Assembly (NCBI RefSeq): GCF_003201285.1
Contig: NZ_QICS01000001.1
Location: 210,678-274,677 of the forward strand
DNA: 64,000 nucleotides
Origin: Lachnotalea glycerini
GTDB taxonomy: Bacteria; Bacillota; Clostridia; Lachnospirales; Lachnospiraceae
Reading direction: 5' to 3'
The notes below the pieces were generated by a model, which was not told where the DNA came from, did no database searches, and was given only the letters and a program-made list of their open reading frames with translations. Below are positions 8,498-17,502 of the stretch, piece after piece. The position numbers were made by a program, and so were the translations under genes. Within the stretch, counting starts at the first letter, position 1. Each line of letters starts with the position of its first letter.

Positions 8498-9650
8498 TGT
8501 ATTAATTACCGGATTAGGAGCAGTGACACCCTTTGGGTGTTCCTTAGAATCTATTTTTGAAAAGGTATTAGACTTGCAGATAATTCAAGAGGGAGGTCAA
8601 GAATGCATCAGCAAAATGGTAATTAACAGAAGTCATTCTATGGTTACCTGTAAAGAATTATTTCTTTGTATGTGTAAGGACGCAATTGAAAATGCGATTG
8701 CAGACTGGGGAAAAGACAGGATGAAATTTTTTGATGTTCCTCTTATACTTGGTTCCGGATTAGGATTGACAGACGCGCTGGGAGAACAAAGTTATAAATT
8801 AACTGGGAGTAATTTTTTATCTGAAATTGGTGATGAACTAAAAAAAACCTATGAGTTTATAGGAAGTGTATATTATTTTTCTAACGCATGTGCTGCGAGC
8901 AGTCAGGCAGTTTGCTATGGAGCGGACTTAATAGGATATGGGGAAAAAGAGATTGCTATTGTTGGCGGAGTTGATATTTATTCTAATATCGCAAAAGCAG
9001 GATTTGAGAGACTCTGTTCACTGGATCAGACAGGCTGCCATCCGTTTGATGCAGGCAGAAAAGGTATTTCAGTTGGTGAAGGAGCTGCCTTTTTTATCCT
9101 AGAGTCTGAAAGTTCTAACACTGTCATTTCACCCTTGCAAGCAAGTGAAAGCATGCATGTCAATATTGATAAAAGCTATGCTAGAATCATGGGTTATGGT
9201 TCAACCAATGATGCTTTTGATGTGGTACGAATGGATACGCAAGGTACTCAAATCATACGTGCAATGGAACAGGCTGTTACGATGGGAAATATAAAGAAAC
9301 AACAGATAACAGCGGTGATTGCTCATGGAACCGGAACGAAATTGAATGATAAAGTGGAAGCAAAACAAATTTCTTGCTTTTTTCGTGATTGTGGGAAAAT
9401 ACCTTATGTTGTAGCTCCAAAGGGAATGTTTGGGCATACTGGCGGTGCATCTGGAGCAATTAGTTTATTATATGCAATAGGGATTTTTCAATATCATATG
9501 CTTCCGGCTATACCGGGTCTCGTTAATAAAGACCAAGAAATTTCAATTCCGTTGGTTGATAGGGAAAGTATGAAAATAGAAGCAAAATATATTTTAATCA
9601 ATTGCTTTGCCTTTGGAGGAAGCAATGTAGTCCTTTTGGTAGGAAAGTAG
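8478..9650 (+). CDS. Second beta-ketoacyl-ACP synthase
   Basis: A 390-residue ketosynthase with complete catalytic residues: Cys138 in SNACAASSQ, His283 in IAHGTGTK and His320 in MFGHTGGA. It begins inside the dehydratase gene, with GGAG about 11 bp before ATG 8478. It differs clearly from the KS at 5545, so the set has two active condensing enzymes, for example one for initiation and one for elongation. It may pair with the half-KS that follows. Confidence 0.85.
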   Translation: MKKYINNVLITGLGAVTPFGCSLESIFEKVLDLQIIQEGGQECISKMVINRSHSMVTCKELFLCMCKDAIENAIADWGKDRMKFFDVPLILGSGLGLTDALGEQSYKLTGSNFLSEIGDELKKTYEFIGSVYYFSNACAASSQAVCYGADLIGYGEKEIAIVGGVDIYSNIAKAGFERLCSLDQTGCHPFDAGRKGISVGEGAAFFILESESSNTVISPLQASESMHVNIDKSYARIMGYGSTNDAFDVVRMDTQGTQIIRAMEQAVTMGNIKKQQITAVIAHGTGTKLNDKVEAKQISCFFRDCGKIPYVVAPKGMFGHTGGASGAISLLYAIGIFQYHMLPAIPGLVNKDQEISIPLVDRESMKIEAKYILINCFAFGGSNVVLLVGK

Positions 9651-9662
9651 AAAGATTTAGGT

Positions 9663-10202
9663 ATGAAAATGAAACGAAAAGGAATTACAGTATATAAAAA
9701 TATAGCAGGAAATGAATGGAATGAAGATACATTTAAGAGTATTCAATATCGAACAACAGATAATTTTACAAAGTGTGCAATAGCGGGAGTTAGTAAGGTT
9801 TTAATTGAGGTGGATGCTTCAAAAATCGATAAAAATTATCTTGGTGTTTTAGTTGCTACATCGACAGGCGCCTATCATTCGATTCAGAATATATATTCTG
9901 ATTATCTTCAACTTGGGTTTAGAAAAATCAATCCGTCTTTGTTTCCTAATATTATGATGAGTACCGTATTATCATGGTGTACCAGACAAAGCGGGGCACA
10001 TGGAAACAGTACAACATTATTGGTAAGTCAAAAACAGGAAAAAGAGCAGATTTATGAATATCTGAGCATGCAGTTAGACAGTGGTCGCTGTAATTATATG
10101 ATTGCAGTTTATTTAAACGATCAAGCAGATGGATATTGTATTTGGACAGAAAGAGAAGAAACTGCGATTCAAAGAGGAGATCATATAAAGATATATTTTT
10201 AG
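9663..10202 (+). CDS. Half-length ketosynthase-like protein
   Basis: The 179-residue product resembles only the N-terminal half of a ketosynthase: VLVATSTGAYHS matches the GTSTG turn and NPSLFPNIMMSTVLSW matches the FPN segment. There is no active-site cysteine nucleophile motif and no His motifs. It lies 12 bp after an active KS and has its own start, so it is probably a dedicated partner subunit. A recently truncated KS is the alternative, but the reading frame is clean to its stop. Confidence 0.65.
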   Translation: MKMKRKGITVYKNIAGNEWNEDTFKSIQYRTTDNFTKCAIAGVSKVLIEVDASKIDKNYLGVLVATSTGAYHSIQNIYSDYLQLGFRKINPSLFPNIMMSTVLSWCTRQSGAHGNSTTLLVSQKQEKEQIYEYLSMQLDSGRCNYMIAVYLNDQADGYCIWTEREETAIQRGDHIKIYF

Positions 10203-10221
10203 AATAACAAGAACTGTAGTA

Positions 10222-10284
10222 TTTTATTTCATAGGAAAGACCTTGTTGTTAACGTATAAAAGTTTTGATTCCTATAAAATAAAA
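10222..10284. repeat. 16-bp inverted repeat
   Basis: Arms 10222-10237 and 10269-10284 are reverse complements with one mismatch, with a 31-bp loop. The right arm runs into the dispersed 48-bp repeat. It may act as a transcript end after the type II KS set or be the edge of a mobile-element remnant. Confidence 0.5.
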
Positions 10285-10324
10285 ACACAATACGCACGAA
10301 TGCAAGAGGAAAATGTCACTGCGT
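10277..10324. repeat. 48-bp dispersed repeat, copy 2, with gene fragment
   Basis: Matches 3642-3689 at 46 of 48 positions. Here a reading frame continues through the repeat to a stop near 10412 (VIIRRGKTVKSVIVRDYEA and onwards) without a start codon, like the tail of a lost gene. I do not recognise the parent. The two copies bracket the first part of the cluster (4146-10202). Confidence 0.65.
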
Positions 10325-10426
10325 GTCATCATTCGGCGCGGCAAAACGGTCAAGTCGGTTATTGTGAGGGATTATGAAGCTGATAGGGACTTGTCCGCTT
10401 TGTTCAAATCTTAGGAGGAAAACAAA

Positions 10427-11734
10427 ATGTGTAATATACTTCTGCTGGTGCCCAAAAGCCCAGGTCCTGTTTTGGGAAAAAGGTGGAATTCTTCTTGGTC
10501 TGAGGAATTAGAGGAAATAGTAACGAATAATTATTGGTATACCATAGCGAATGGGGTACTGGTATTAGGAGCAATTGCAAAGAAACGTGGTTTACACGTT
10601 GATATCGTAGATGAGGAAATAACCAATATAGATTACAGTATCCATTATGATATAGTAGCTATGTATACAGTTACACCAAATGTATGCCGTTGTTATGAGT
10701 TGGCACAAAAATATAAAGAACTTGACTCCTATGTAGTCTTAGGTGGAGTTCATGCTACTGTATTTTCAGATGAAGCCTTGCAGCATGCAGACACCATACT
10801 AATTGGGGAAAGTGAATATACATGGAATACTTTTTTAGATGACTTTCAAAAAGAAATTCCACAAAGAGAATATAGGCAGGAAACAGGAACTGTTAATTTG
10901 AAAGATTCACCGATTCCTCTATTTGAAGCAATTCCATCAAATTATGATGGAATGATTCCGATTCAAACGGCAAGGGGATGTCCACATGGCTGCCAGTTCT
11001 GTGATTTAAGAAGTTTATATGGAAATTCATATCGTGGAAAATCAATCAAACAGGTGCAGTCGGAAATTGAAAAGACACTACAGGTAAACCAATCTAAGAA
11101 TATTTATTTTACAGATGATAATCTGTTTTGCGTGAAAAAAAGAGCATCAAACATGATGGAGATGTTACAGGAATACAAATTATCATGGGTTACCAATACA
11201 GATGTGTCATTTGGTATGGATCAGGAATTAATTAAGAAAGCATCCAAAGCGGGATGCAGGAGAGTTTTAATTGGACTGGAAAGTGTGAATCGATCGAATT
11301 TAATCGATTTGGATCAACATAATTTTAAAAGTAAACACAGGGATTGTTATGAAGAAGCAATTGAAAATATTCAGGGGCAAGGAATTGGAGTAATAGGGAG
11401 TTTTATCGTAGGCTTAGACGCAGACACCGAAGAAACGTTTTCTGAGATTTATGAATTTGTACAAAACACTGGTTTGTCGGGAGTCAACATTACAGTAAAT
11501 ACGCCCTTTCCAGGGACTGAAATGTTTCAAACAATGAAGAAAAATAATAGGATTCAAACATTTGATTGGGGTCAGTATACCATTTTTCAGCCTGTGATTA
11601 GTATAAAAAATATGCCAACCGATGTATTTCAAGATCAGTATGCTGACTTACTGTTAAAAATACATGAACCGGAAGCTGTTATGGCTCGAAAGAATATTAT
11701 GAAAGAGTCAATCAAGAAAAGGCTAAACGGATAG
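10427..11734 (+). CDS. B12-binding-type radical SAM protein (2 of 6)
   Basis: This 435-residue protein has the radical SAM cysteines at 185, 189 and 192 in RGCPHGCQFC and a preceding cobalamin-binding-like domain with VLGGVHATVF at about residue 105. It is the most divergent of the five close paralogues: its N-terminus lacks the PNLGLLT segment of the others. A strong TTAGGAGG site precedes ATG 10427. The 2-hydroxyacyl-CoA dehydratase-like genes follow within 11 bp, so it likely acts in the same branch. Expected chemistry is radical methylation, cyclisation or rearrangement. Confidence 0.85.
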   Translation: MCNILLLVPKSPGPVLGKRWNSSWSEELEEIVTNNYWYTIANGVLVLGAIAKKRGLHVDIVDEEITNIDYSIHYDIVAMYTVTPNVCRCYELAQKYKELDSYVVLGGVHATVFSDEALQHADTILIGESEYTWNTFLDDFQKEIPQREYRQETGTVNLKDSPIPLFEAIPSNYDGMIPIQTARGCPHGCQFCDLRSLYGNSYRGKSIKQVQSEIEKTLQVNQSKNIYFTDDNLFCVKKRASNMMEMLQEYKLSWVTNTDVSFGMDQELIKKASKAGCRRVLIGLESVNRSNLIDLDQHNFKSKHRDCYEEAIENIQGQGIGVIGSFIVGLDADTEETFSEIYEFVQNTGLSGVNITVNTPFPGTEMFQTMKKNNRIQTFDWGQYTIFQPVISIKNMPTDVFQDQYADLLLKIHEPEAVMARKNIMKESIKKRLNG

Positions 11735-11744
11735 GAGAGGTAAC

Positions 11745-13907
11745 ATGGATAGAAAAATACGAATCGGTTATTCCTGCTCCTATGTTCCGTCCAGCTTATT
11801 GGAACAGGCCGGATTGGAAATGATAAAAGTCAGCGAGCGCGAGTTGGAGAATTTAGCAGGAAATAAGGATATGTTAAATACCTTGTGTAGTCTTGCATTA
11901 AAAAGTACCGCTGTAATAGATGCTTGTGATCTAGATGGCTTTATTTTTACTAATTGCTGTAACAGTATGCAACGGGCATACGACTATCTGATCCATAAAG
12001 GAAAAAAGGTGTACCTCCTTGAAATAGAACGAAAACAGAGAGAGGATTACAAAGAGTACTACACCCATTGCGTGCGGGAGCTATTAGAACATATCGCTTA
12101 TGACTTTCCTATCCAAAAGAATTTAAACAATATAACAATAAAAGCTGGATGGAATATTCCGATGTGGAAAAACGATTTTGATGAAAAAGCAGTTTTGGTA
12201 ATAGCAAACATAATTCCGACGCATATAGAGAAACTATTTCACGATATCATTCAGCCATGCAGACTTATCATAAAAAGCTGTCATAGGATGATTTGTGATC
12301 AAGAAGAAAAGAATCCGTCTGTTTTGGAAAGAGAACCCTGCGTTCACAGCTTTGAATTTGCGAAATGGTTAGAAGAACTACTTCAGAAGAATCAAGAGAA
12401 ACTATATGGAATCATATTTCTAACCTCCTCTTATTGTGATGCTTCCTTATTTATGTATCCCTATGTAAGGAAAACAGCGAGAAAATATAATATTCCCGAG
12501 ATTTGTTTGGAAACCAGCTTTGACTATAGTGGTATGGGTCAAGTGGCAACCAGAGTAGAAGCTTTTATGGAAGGAATACAGAATAGAAAAATTTATCAGT
12601 ATCAATCAACGAGCGAAGAGTTTAAGTCGAAAAAACAAGATGTGCGTCTTGACGCTGTGATTTCATCCTTACAAGAAAGTGGAACCATACGCGCAGATAT
12701 GAAAGAAAATATCACTTTTCTGACCAAAATTCGATATGTAAGAGCAGTCGTTGGCAAAATGGAATATGATTGCCTGAAAACATTAATATCTTACCAAATA
12801 GATATGGTAATAAATAAATTAAAGGGTGAAAGCGAAAAAATAGTTTGGACGAACATGGTGATGCCGGTTGAGCTGTTTTATTCCATGGGGCTAATACCGG
12901 TACATATTGAATTGATTTCGGGGTGGCTTGCCTCACTTGGCTTGTCCAAACACTATATTATGCTGGCAGAAAGTATGGGAATTGCAAGTGCAGTTTGTTC
13001 CTATCACAAAGCAGTCTTAGGCCTGCTGATTTCAGAAGAATGTCTTCATCCAAAAACTATGGTTTTTGCGTCTACGATTTGTGATGGAGGCTTTGCTTTG
13101 GGTGAATATTGCAGCCAGAGGTTTGGCACTAATACCTTTTCTATCGAAGTTCCTTATGAGGATAATGAGGAGTCTTGTCAGTTTGTTAGTAAGCAGTATG
13201 AAACTCTTATTTATTGGTTGGAGCAAAATACAGGAATGAAATATAGTAAGAAGAAGTTTGAAGAGGCGCTGCAATTATCAAATCAGTCACGCAAAGGGTG
13301 GATTGAGGCCAACCGAATGCGAAAGGATACACCTGATTTTAAGGGAAGACTGGCACTTAGAAATTTATTTGGAACTACGTTTTTGTTTGGCTCAAAGATT
13401 GGAGTTCAGGTAGTAGAAGAATATAAAAAAGACATTCAAAGACTACAAAAGCAAAAGACCGGTGAGAAGAGAAGAAAAAGAATTTTATGGGTTCATTTTA
13501 GTCCACTTTATCGAAATGAATTATTAGAATACATGGAAGAGGATCTTGGACTTTCAGTGAGTGCTGATATAGTAAGTTACATTTATTGGAATGAATATAA
13601 AATGGAAGATGGTATATTGGATGTATCAAAACGATTACTATCACATTTTTATATAGGAAATGAAAAGAGAAGAAAAAACATATTTAACGATATCATAAAT
13701 GAGTATGAGATTGATGGGATTATTCATTACATGCACCGAGGATGCAGGACAATTGGAGGATCAGCCTGGTTGATACGTGAGCTTGCGCTAGAAAGGCATT
13801 TACCATATATGGAGTTGCATGGTGACTGTATCGATCCTCGTGGAAATGCGAGCCAGCAGGATTTTACCAGATTGGAAGCATTTAAGGAAAGTTTGGAAGG
13901 AGTGTAA
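11745..13907 (+). CDS. 2-hydroxyacyl-CoA dehydratase-like protein, two HgdB-type domains fused
   Basis: At 720 residues this is about twice the usual subunit length. The first half (about 1-290) carries the HgdB/BcrC-type pattern GYSCSYVPSSLLEQAG and FTNCCNSMQRAYDYL. The second (about 330-720) carries WTNMVMPVELFYSMGLIPV, a later cysteine (STICDGG) and MHRGCR. Such subunits bind [4Fe-4S] clusters and dehydrate 2-hydroxyacyl-CoA, or in benzoyl-CoA reductase reduce an aromatic ring, using electrons from an ATP-driven activator. The activator follows after 2 bp and a third HgdB-like protein after that. The fusion and the polyketide context are unusual; substrate unknown. Confidence 0.8.
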   Translation: MDRKIRIGYSCSYVPSSLLEQAGLEMIKVSERELENLAGNKDMLNTLCSLALKSTAVIDACDLDGFIFTNCCNSMQRAYDYLIHKGKKVYLLEIERKQREDYKEYYTHCVRELLEHIAYDFPIQKNLNNITIKAGWNIPMWKNDFDEKAVLVIANIIPTHIEKLFHDIIQPCRLIIKSCHRMICDQEEKNPSVLEREPCVHSFEFAKWLEELLQKNQEKLYGIIFLTSSYCDASLFMYPYVRKTARKYNIPEICLETSFDYSGMGQVATRVEAFMEGIQNRKIYQYQSTSEEFKSKKQDVRLDAVISSLQESGTIRADMKENITFLTKIRYVRAVVGKMEYDCLKTLISYQIDMVINKLKGESEKIVWTNMVMPVELFYSMGLIPVHIELISGWLASLGLSKHYIMLAESMGIASAVCSYHKAVLGLLISEECLHPKTMVFASTICDGGFALGEYCSQRFGTNTFSIEVPYEDNEESCQFVSKQYETLIYWLEQNTGMKYSKKKFEEALQLSNQSRKGWIEANRMRKDTPDFKGRLALRNLFGTTFLFGSKIGVQVVEEYKKDIQRLQKQKTGEKRRKRILWVHFSPLYRNELLEYMEEDLGLSVSADIVSYIYWNEYKMEDGILDVSKRLLSHFYIGNEKRRKNIFNDIINEYEIDGIIHYMHRGCRTIGGSAWLIRELALERHLPYMELHGDCIDPRGNASQQDFTRLEAFKESLEGV

Positions 13908-13909
13908 CA

Positions 13910-14689
13910 ATGTATCTTGGAATTGATATCGGATCAGTGAGTACAGATGCAGTACTCCTGAATGAAAAAAACGAAATTGTAGCAAAAGAAATCATCCGTA
14001 GTAATTATAATCAAAAAGAAACAGTAGAAGAGATTATAGAAAGATGCTGTCAGAATGCAAATATTAGAAGTCAGGATGTAAAGTGTATCGTATCCACCGG
14101 ATATGGAAGGAAAAATGTAGAAAAAGCAGATCTGTGTGTCACAGAGATATCTTGCCATGCAATGGGAATTCATTATATGAAAGAGGATATTGAAATGGTA
14201 ATTGACATTGGAGGACAGGATAGTAAGGTAATTCAAATCAGTGATAGAGGTATGATTGAAAATTTTACAATGAATGATAAATGTGCTGCCGGAACCGGTC
14301 GTTTTTTAGAAAACATGGCTCATGTACTAAATATACCAATTCATGAAATGGGAGATATCGCAATCAGGGCAAAACGAGAAGAACCAATAAGCAGCGTATG
14401 CACTGTTTTTGCAGAATCAGAAGTGATTTCTAAAATTTCCGATGGAATACCATTAGAGGAAATTGTTGCAGGTATCCATTGCTCTATTTCTGAAAGAATA
14501 CTAGGAATGATTTATCATATTGGAATAAAAAGTAAGATTGCCATGACAGGTGGTGTGGCAAAGAACAAGGGAATGGTATTTTATATCTCCCAAAAACTAA
14601 ATCAACCTATCTTTGTTCCGGAGGAACCACAAATGATAGGGGCGCTGGGGGCAGCTTTATTTGCAAAAAGTAAGAGTAATAAGGAATAG
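13910..14689 (+). CDS. BadF/HgdC-type activator ATPase
   Basis: The 259-residue protein has the ASKHA ATPase motifs GIDIGSVSTDAVL, DIGGQDSKVI and MTGGVAKNKG. Cys125 (DKCAAGTGRF) and Cys164 (SSVCTVFAES) are 39 residues apart, the spacing of the two cysteines that bridge the [4Fe-4S] cluster between subunits in HgdC. It should hydrolyse ATP to push a low-potential electron into its dehydratase or reductase partner, the flanking HgdB-like proteins. GGAAGGAG precedes ATG 13910. The enzyme type is very oxygen sensitive, which points to an anaerobe. Confidence 0.9.
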   Translation: MYLGIDIGSVSTDAVLLNEKNEIVAKEIIRSNYNQKETVEEIIERCCQNANIRSQDVKCIVSTGYGRKNVEKADLCVTEISCHAMGIHYMKEDIEMVIDIGGQDSKVIQISDRGMIENFTMNDKCAAGTGRFLENMAHVLNIPIHEMGDIAIRAKREEPISSVCTVFAESEVISKISDGIPLEEIVAGIHCSISERILGMIYHIGIKSKIAMTGGVAKNKGMVFYISQKLNQPIFVPEEPQMIGALGAALFAKSKSNKE

Positions 14690-14746
14690 AGTCAAGCAGC
14701 AAAAGTAGATTTTAATATCTGCTTTCAATAAATGATGGAGGCCGTT

Positions 14747-15931
14747 ATGAATCAGTATCACTATTATCTGGATTTATCCGTTCGATTAGCAAAAGCAAGA
14801 AATAAAAATTATTTAGCCGAATTTTTAACAGAACAACGAAATGTCTTAGACAGATGTTTTGGAGGGGAAGATTATGTCCTTGCAACTTATTACATACCAA
14901 ATGAGCTTTTGGTACCATTTGATTTGCCTGTGATTTATAGCGATAGAATTGCAGGCTTTGGAGCGGCTTGTAATCTGCTTAAGGAAGAAGAGTGGAAGAA
15001 ATCGGATCAATACACATCCAGGTGTTCGTACCAGATTTATTTGAATTCTATGTTGAAGAAAAAGATACTGCCACTGCCAAAATTAATTGTAGCATCGAAC
15101 TATCCATGCAATAGTGCATATCAATTTTGCAAAGAATTGTCTGAAACGTATCAAATACCATTTCTGGATTTAAAGGTGAAGCGGCAGGAAAGCACAGAAG
15201 CTTATCAAGATCATGTTAAGCAAATGGAGCAAATATTTCAATATTTAAAAGACCATTTTTCTGTAAAAAAAAGTATACAGAGTGTAGTTAACATATCAAA
15301 CCAGATGATTTTGATTAAGAAAGAAATTGACGACATAAGAAATCAGTATTTAGGAATCATAGATACACAAGATATGTTAAATATCTTTACTTTATATAAT
15401 GATTTTGGAAAAGAAAGTTCTGTTGAAGCTTTGCAGATGCTTAGAGATGATCTTCATTCTAAAACAGAGAATTATTCATGGAAGCCAGGTGTGAAAAAAC
15501 TTATGTGGCTTGGCACAACGCCGCTATGTATGAGTTTAATAGATAAGATAGAAGAACAATATGCTTGTAAATTTGTTTGTGAGGATCTTTTTCTATTTTG
15601 TGCAAAAGAGATACATTTCGATACATTTTGTCAAGATTTAGTAAAACGGATTATGGATTCAATTTTTTTTACCGAGGAAAAGAGGGTTTTTAAAACAATG
15701 GAGATTGCTAAGCGTTATCAGGTAGATGGCATTGTACATTATTCGCAGCGAATCTGTAAATTTCTTCCTCCTATGTTTCCAAAGATTCAAAAAGCGTTTT
15801 CTGATATTCGTATCCCAGCAATAGAATTATGTGGGGATGGAATTGAGAGAGCTAGCTGGGATAAAAATTATAAAGAACAAATTGAAACAATGATGCGTAT
15901 ACTTTGTGAGGATAAAAAAATTGAATGTTGA
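14747..15931 (+). CDS. HgdB-like dehydratase subunit
   Basis: A single HgdB-type subunit of 394 residues. It shows ATYYIPNELLVPFDLPVIY, CSYQ and SNYPCNSAYQFCKE as the cluster-binding region, and later LWLGTTPLC. ATG 14747 is preferred over 14732 because GGAG lies 6 bp before it. With the fused HgdB-HgdB protein and the activator it would make a complete system with an extra subunit, recalling benzoyl-CoA reductase subunit sets. Whether it works on CoA or ACP thioesters cannot be read from the sequence. Confidence 0.75.
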   Translation: MNQYHYYLDLSVRLAKARNKNYLAEFLTEQRNVLDRCFGGEDYVLATYYIPNELLVPFDLPVIYSDRIAGFGAACNLLKEEEWKKSDQYTSRCSYQIYLNSMLKKKILPLPKLIVASNYPCNSAYQFCKELSETYQIPFLDLKVKRQESTEAYQDHVKQMEQIFQYLKDHFSVKKSIQSVVNISNQMILIKKEIDDIRNQYLGIIDTQDMLNIFTLYNDFGKESSVEALQMLRDDLHSKTENYSWKPGVKKLMWLGTTPLCMSLIDKIEEQYACKFVCEDLFLFCAKEIHFDTFCQDLVKRIMDSIFFTEEKRVFKTMEIAKRYQVDGIVHYSQRICKFLPPMFPKIQKAFSDIRIPAIELCGDGIERASWDKNYKEQIETMMRILCEDKKIEC

Positions 15932-16664
15932 TATCGTTTTATATGATAAGAGAGCGTATATAAAATTACATAGAAAAAATGCAAATGCCTTAAACTTATC
16001 ATTTCTTAAAGAATTGTCAAACTGCATTGATGAAGTTGAAACATTAAAAGAGATTCGCTTGGTTATAATCCAGTCTGCTATCAAAGGAATTTGTTCATCC
16101 GGATTGGATTTAGGTGAATTATTTATAAAAGATGACCGTAAGAAAACAAGACAAAATATCATGACAGCAGTAAAAATGGTTTTTGAGATAAACCAGAAAA
16201 TACTTGGATCAAAACATATCTATTACTTTATTGCAAATGGTGCATTAATAGGCTCGGCAGTTTCTATTATGCTGGCGTGTGATATAAGGGGTGCTACAAA
16301 TAATAGCTGGATATGGCTTCCTGATGTCAGGTATGGAGGATTACTGGGAGATGGTGGAATTGATTTATTAGTGCAGCGTAGTTCAATCGCAGATGCAAAT
16401 AGTATAGGTCTTTTAAATAGTAGATATAATGCCGCACAATTAAGGAATAATGGAGTTTTTGACTGGGTTTGTAAAACAGACGAAGTGGAATTATACATAC
16501 AAAAGGAACTTATAAGAATCGAAGAATTTTCTTTATTATCCATGAGTTTAACTAAAAAAATAATAAATCAACAGATTCGGATTACCTATCAAGAGGAGCT
16601 GTTACATCAGATTTTTGATTCAGAGGATGTTTATATACAGATGTCTAAGTATATTAAGAATTAG
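15921..16664 (+). CDS. Enoyl-CoA hydratase/isomerase (crotonase) family protein
   Basis: The product (about 247 residues) has the crotonase pattern: LHRKNANALNLSFLKEL near the start, then GICSSGLDLGELF (oxyanion-hole loop), and ANGALIGSAVSIMLACDIRG. The fold handles hydration, isomerisation or decarboxylation of acyl thioesters. It overlaps the end of the HgdB-like gene. TTG 15921 has GAGGA 8 bp upstream; GTG 15906 is an alternative. It may act after the dehydratase step, or serve as an ECH of a beta-branching cassette. The catalytic acids usual in hydratases are not obvious. Confidence 0.75.
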   Translation: MNVDIVLYDKRAYIKLHRKNANALNLSFLKELSNCIDEVETLKEIRLVIIQSAIKGICSSGLDLGELFIKDDRKKTRQNIMTAVKMVFEINQKILGSKHIYYFIANGALIGSAVSIMLACDIRGATNNSWIWLPDVRYGGLLGDGGIDLLVQRSSIADANSIGLLNSRYNAAQLRNNGVFDWVCKTDEVELYIQKELIRIEEFSLLSMSLTKKIINQQIRITYQEELLHQIFDSEDVYIQMSKYIKN

Positions 16665-16764
16665 AGGAACGATTTTAATCTGGGAAGTCGACGTTGAATA
16701 GAGATAGAGTGTAGAGAAGAGGATTGTAAATATCCGCTTTGAATGAGTAAGGAGTGTATGCAGA

Positions 16765-17502
16765 ATGAAAAATGTACTAATATCAGGCGGAACTAGAGGA
16801 ATTGGACGAGCCATTATTTCATCATTGCTTGAAAAGGGGTATCAGGTAGCCTACACCTATAAGGAAAATAAAGAGCTTGCAAGGCAGATTGATGAAATGG
16901 CAAGAGATAATTGTCAGGTTGCAAAAGGATATCAGGTGGATATTTGCAATCAAAATGCAGTCAAGCAATTGATAAAGGATATCAATAATGAGTGGGGTAA
17001 CATTGATATTCTGATTAATAATGCCGGTATTACCAAGGATAAATCATTGGCTATGATGTCATATGAAGAATGGGATATGGTAATTAAGACGAATTTATAT
17101 GGTGTTTACAATCTGACAAGGGAATGCATTTATCCAATGCTTCGCCAAAAGGACGGACGGATTATTAATATTAGTTCTACCAGCGGGATAAATGGAATGA
17201 GGGGACAATGCAATTATTCAAGTTCAAAAGCAGCTATAATAGGTTTTACCAAATCTCTTGCAAAGGAAGTGGCGCATTTTGGAGTTACGGTAAACTGTAT
17301 TGCGCCTGGTGGTGTAGAGACAGATATGACTCAGAAAATGAGTGAGGCAGAGAGAAAGAAACTATTAGAAGGTGTGCCAATGGAGAGGCTTTGTATGCCG
17401 GATGAAGTAGCAAAAATAGTAGTATTTTTAGCTGATCAAAAGCTTTGTCCACAATATCTGACAGGAGTTACCATACCTTTAGACGGAGGACTTGGACTGT
17501 GA
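16765..17502 (+). CDS. FabG-type 3-oxoacyl-ACP reductase (SDR)
   Basis: A classical short-chain dehydrogenase of 245 residues: SGGTRGIGRA cofactor motif, NNAG, catalytic Ser in ISSTSG, YSSSK catalytic Tyr/Lys, and a GGLGL-type C-terminus. It should reduce 3-oxoacyl-ACP to the 3-hydroxy form with NAD(P)H and feed the FabZ-like dehydratase. AAGGAG precedes ATG 16765. Its stop overlaps the GTG start of the GGDEF-NHL gene. Confidence 0.9.
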   Translation: MKNVLISGGTRGIGRAIISSLLEKGYQVAYTYKENKELARQIDEMARDNCQVAKGYQVDICNQNAVKQLIKDINNEWGNIDILINNAGITKDKSLAMMSYEEWDMVIKTNLYGVYNLTRECIYPMLRQKDGRIINISSTSGINGMRGQCNYSSSKAAIIGFTKSLAKEVAHFGVTVNCIAPGGVETDMTQKMSEAERKKLLEGVPMERLCMPDEVAKIVVFLADQKLCPQYLTGVTIPLDGGLGL

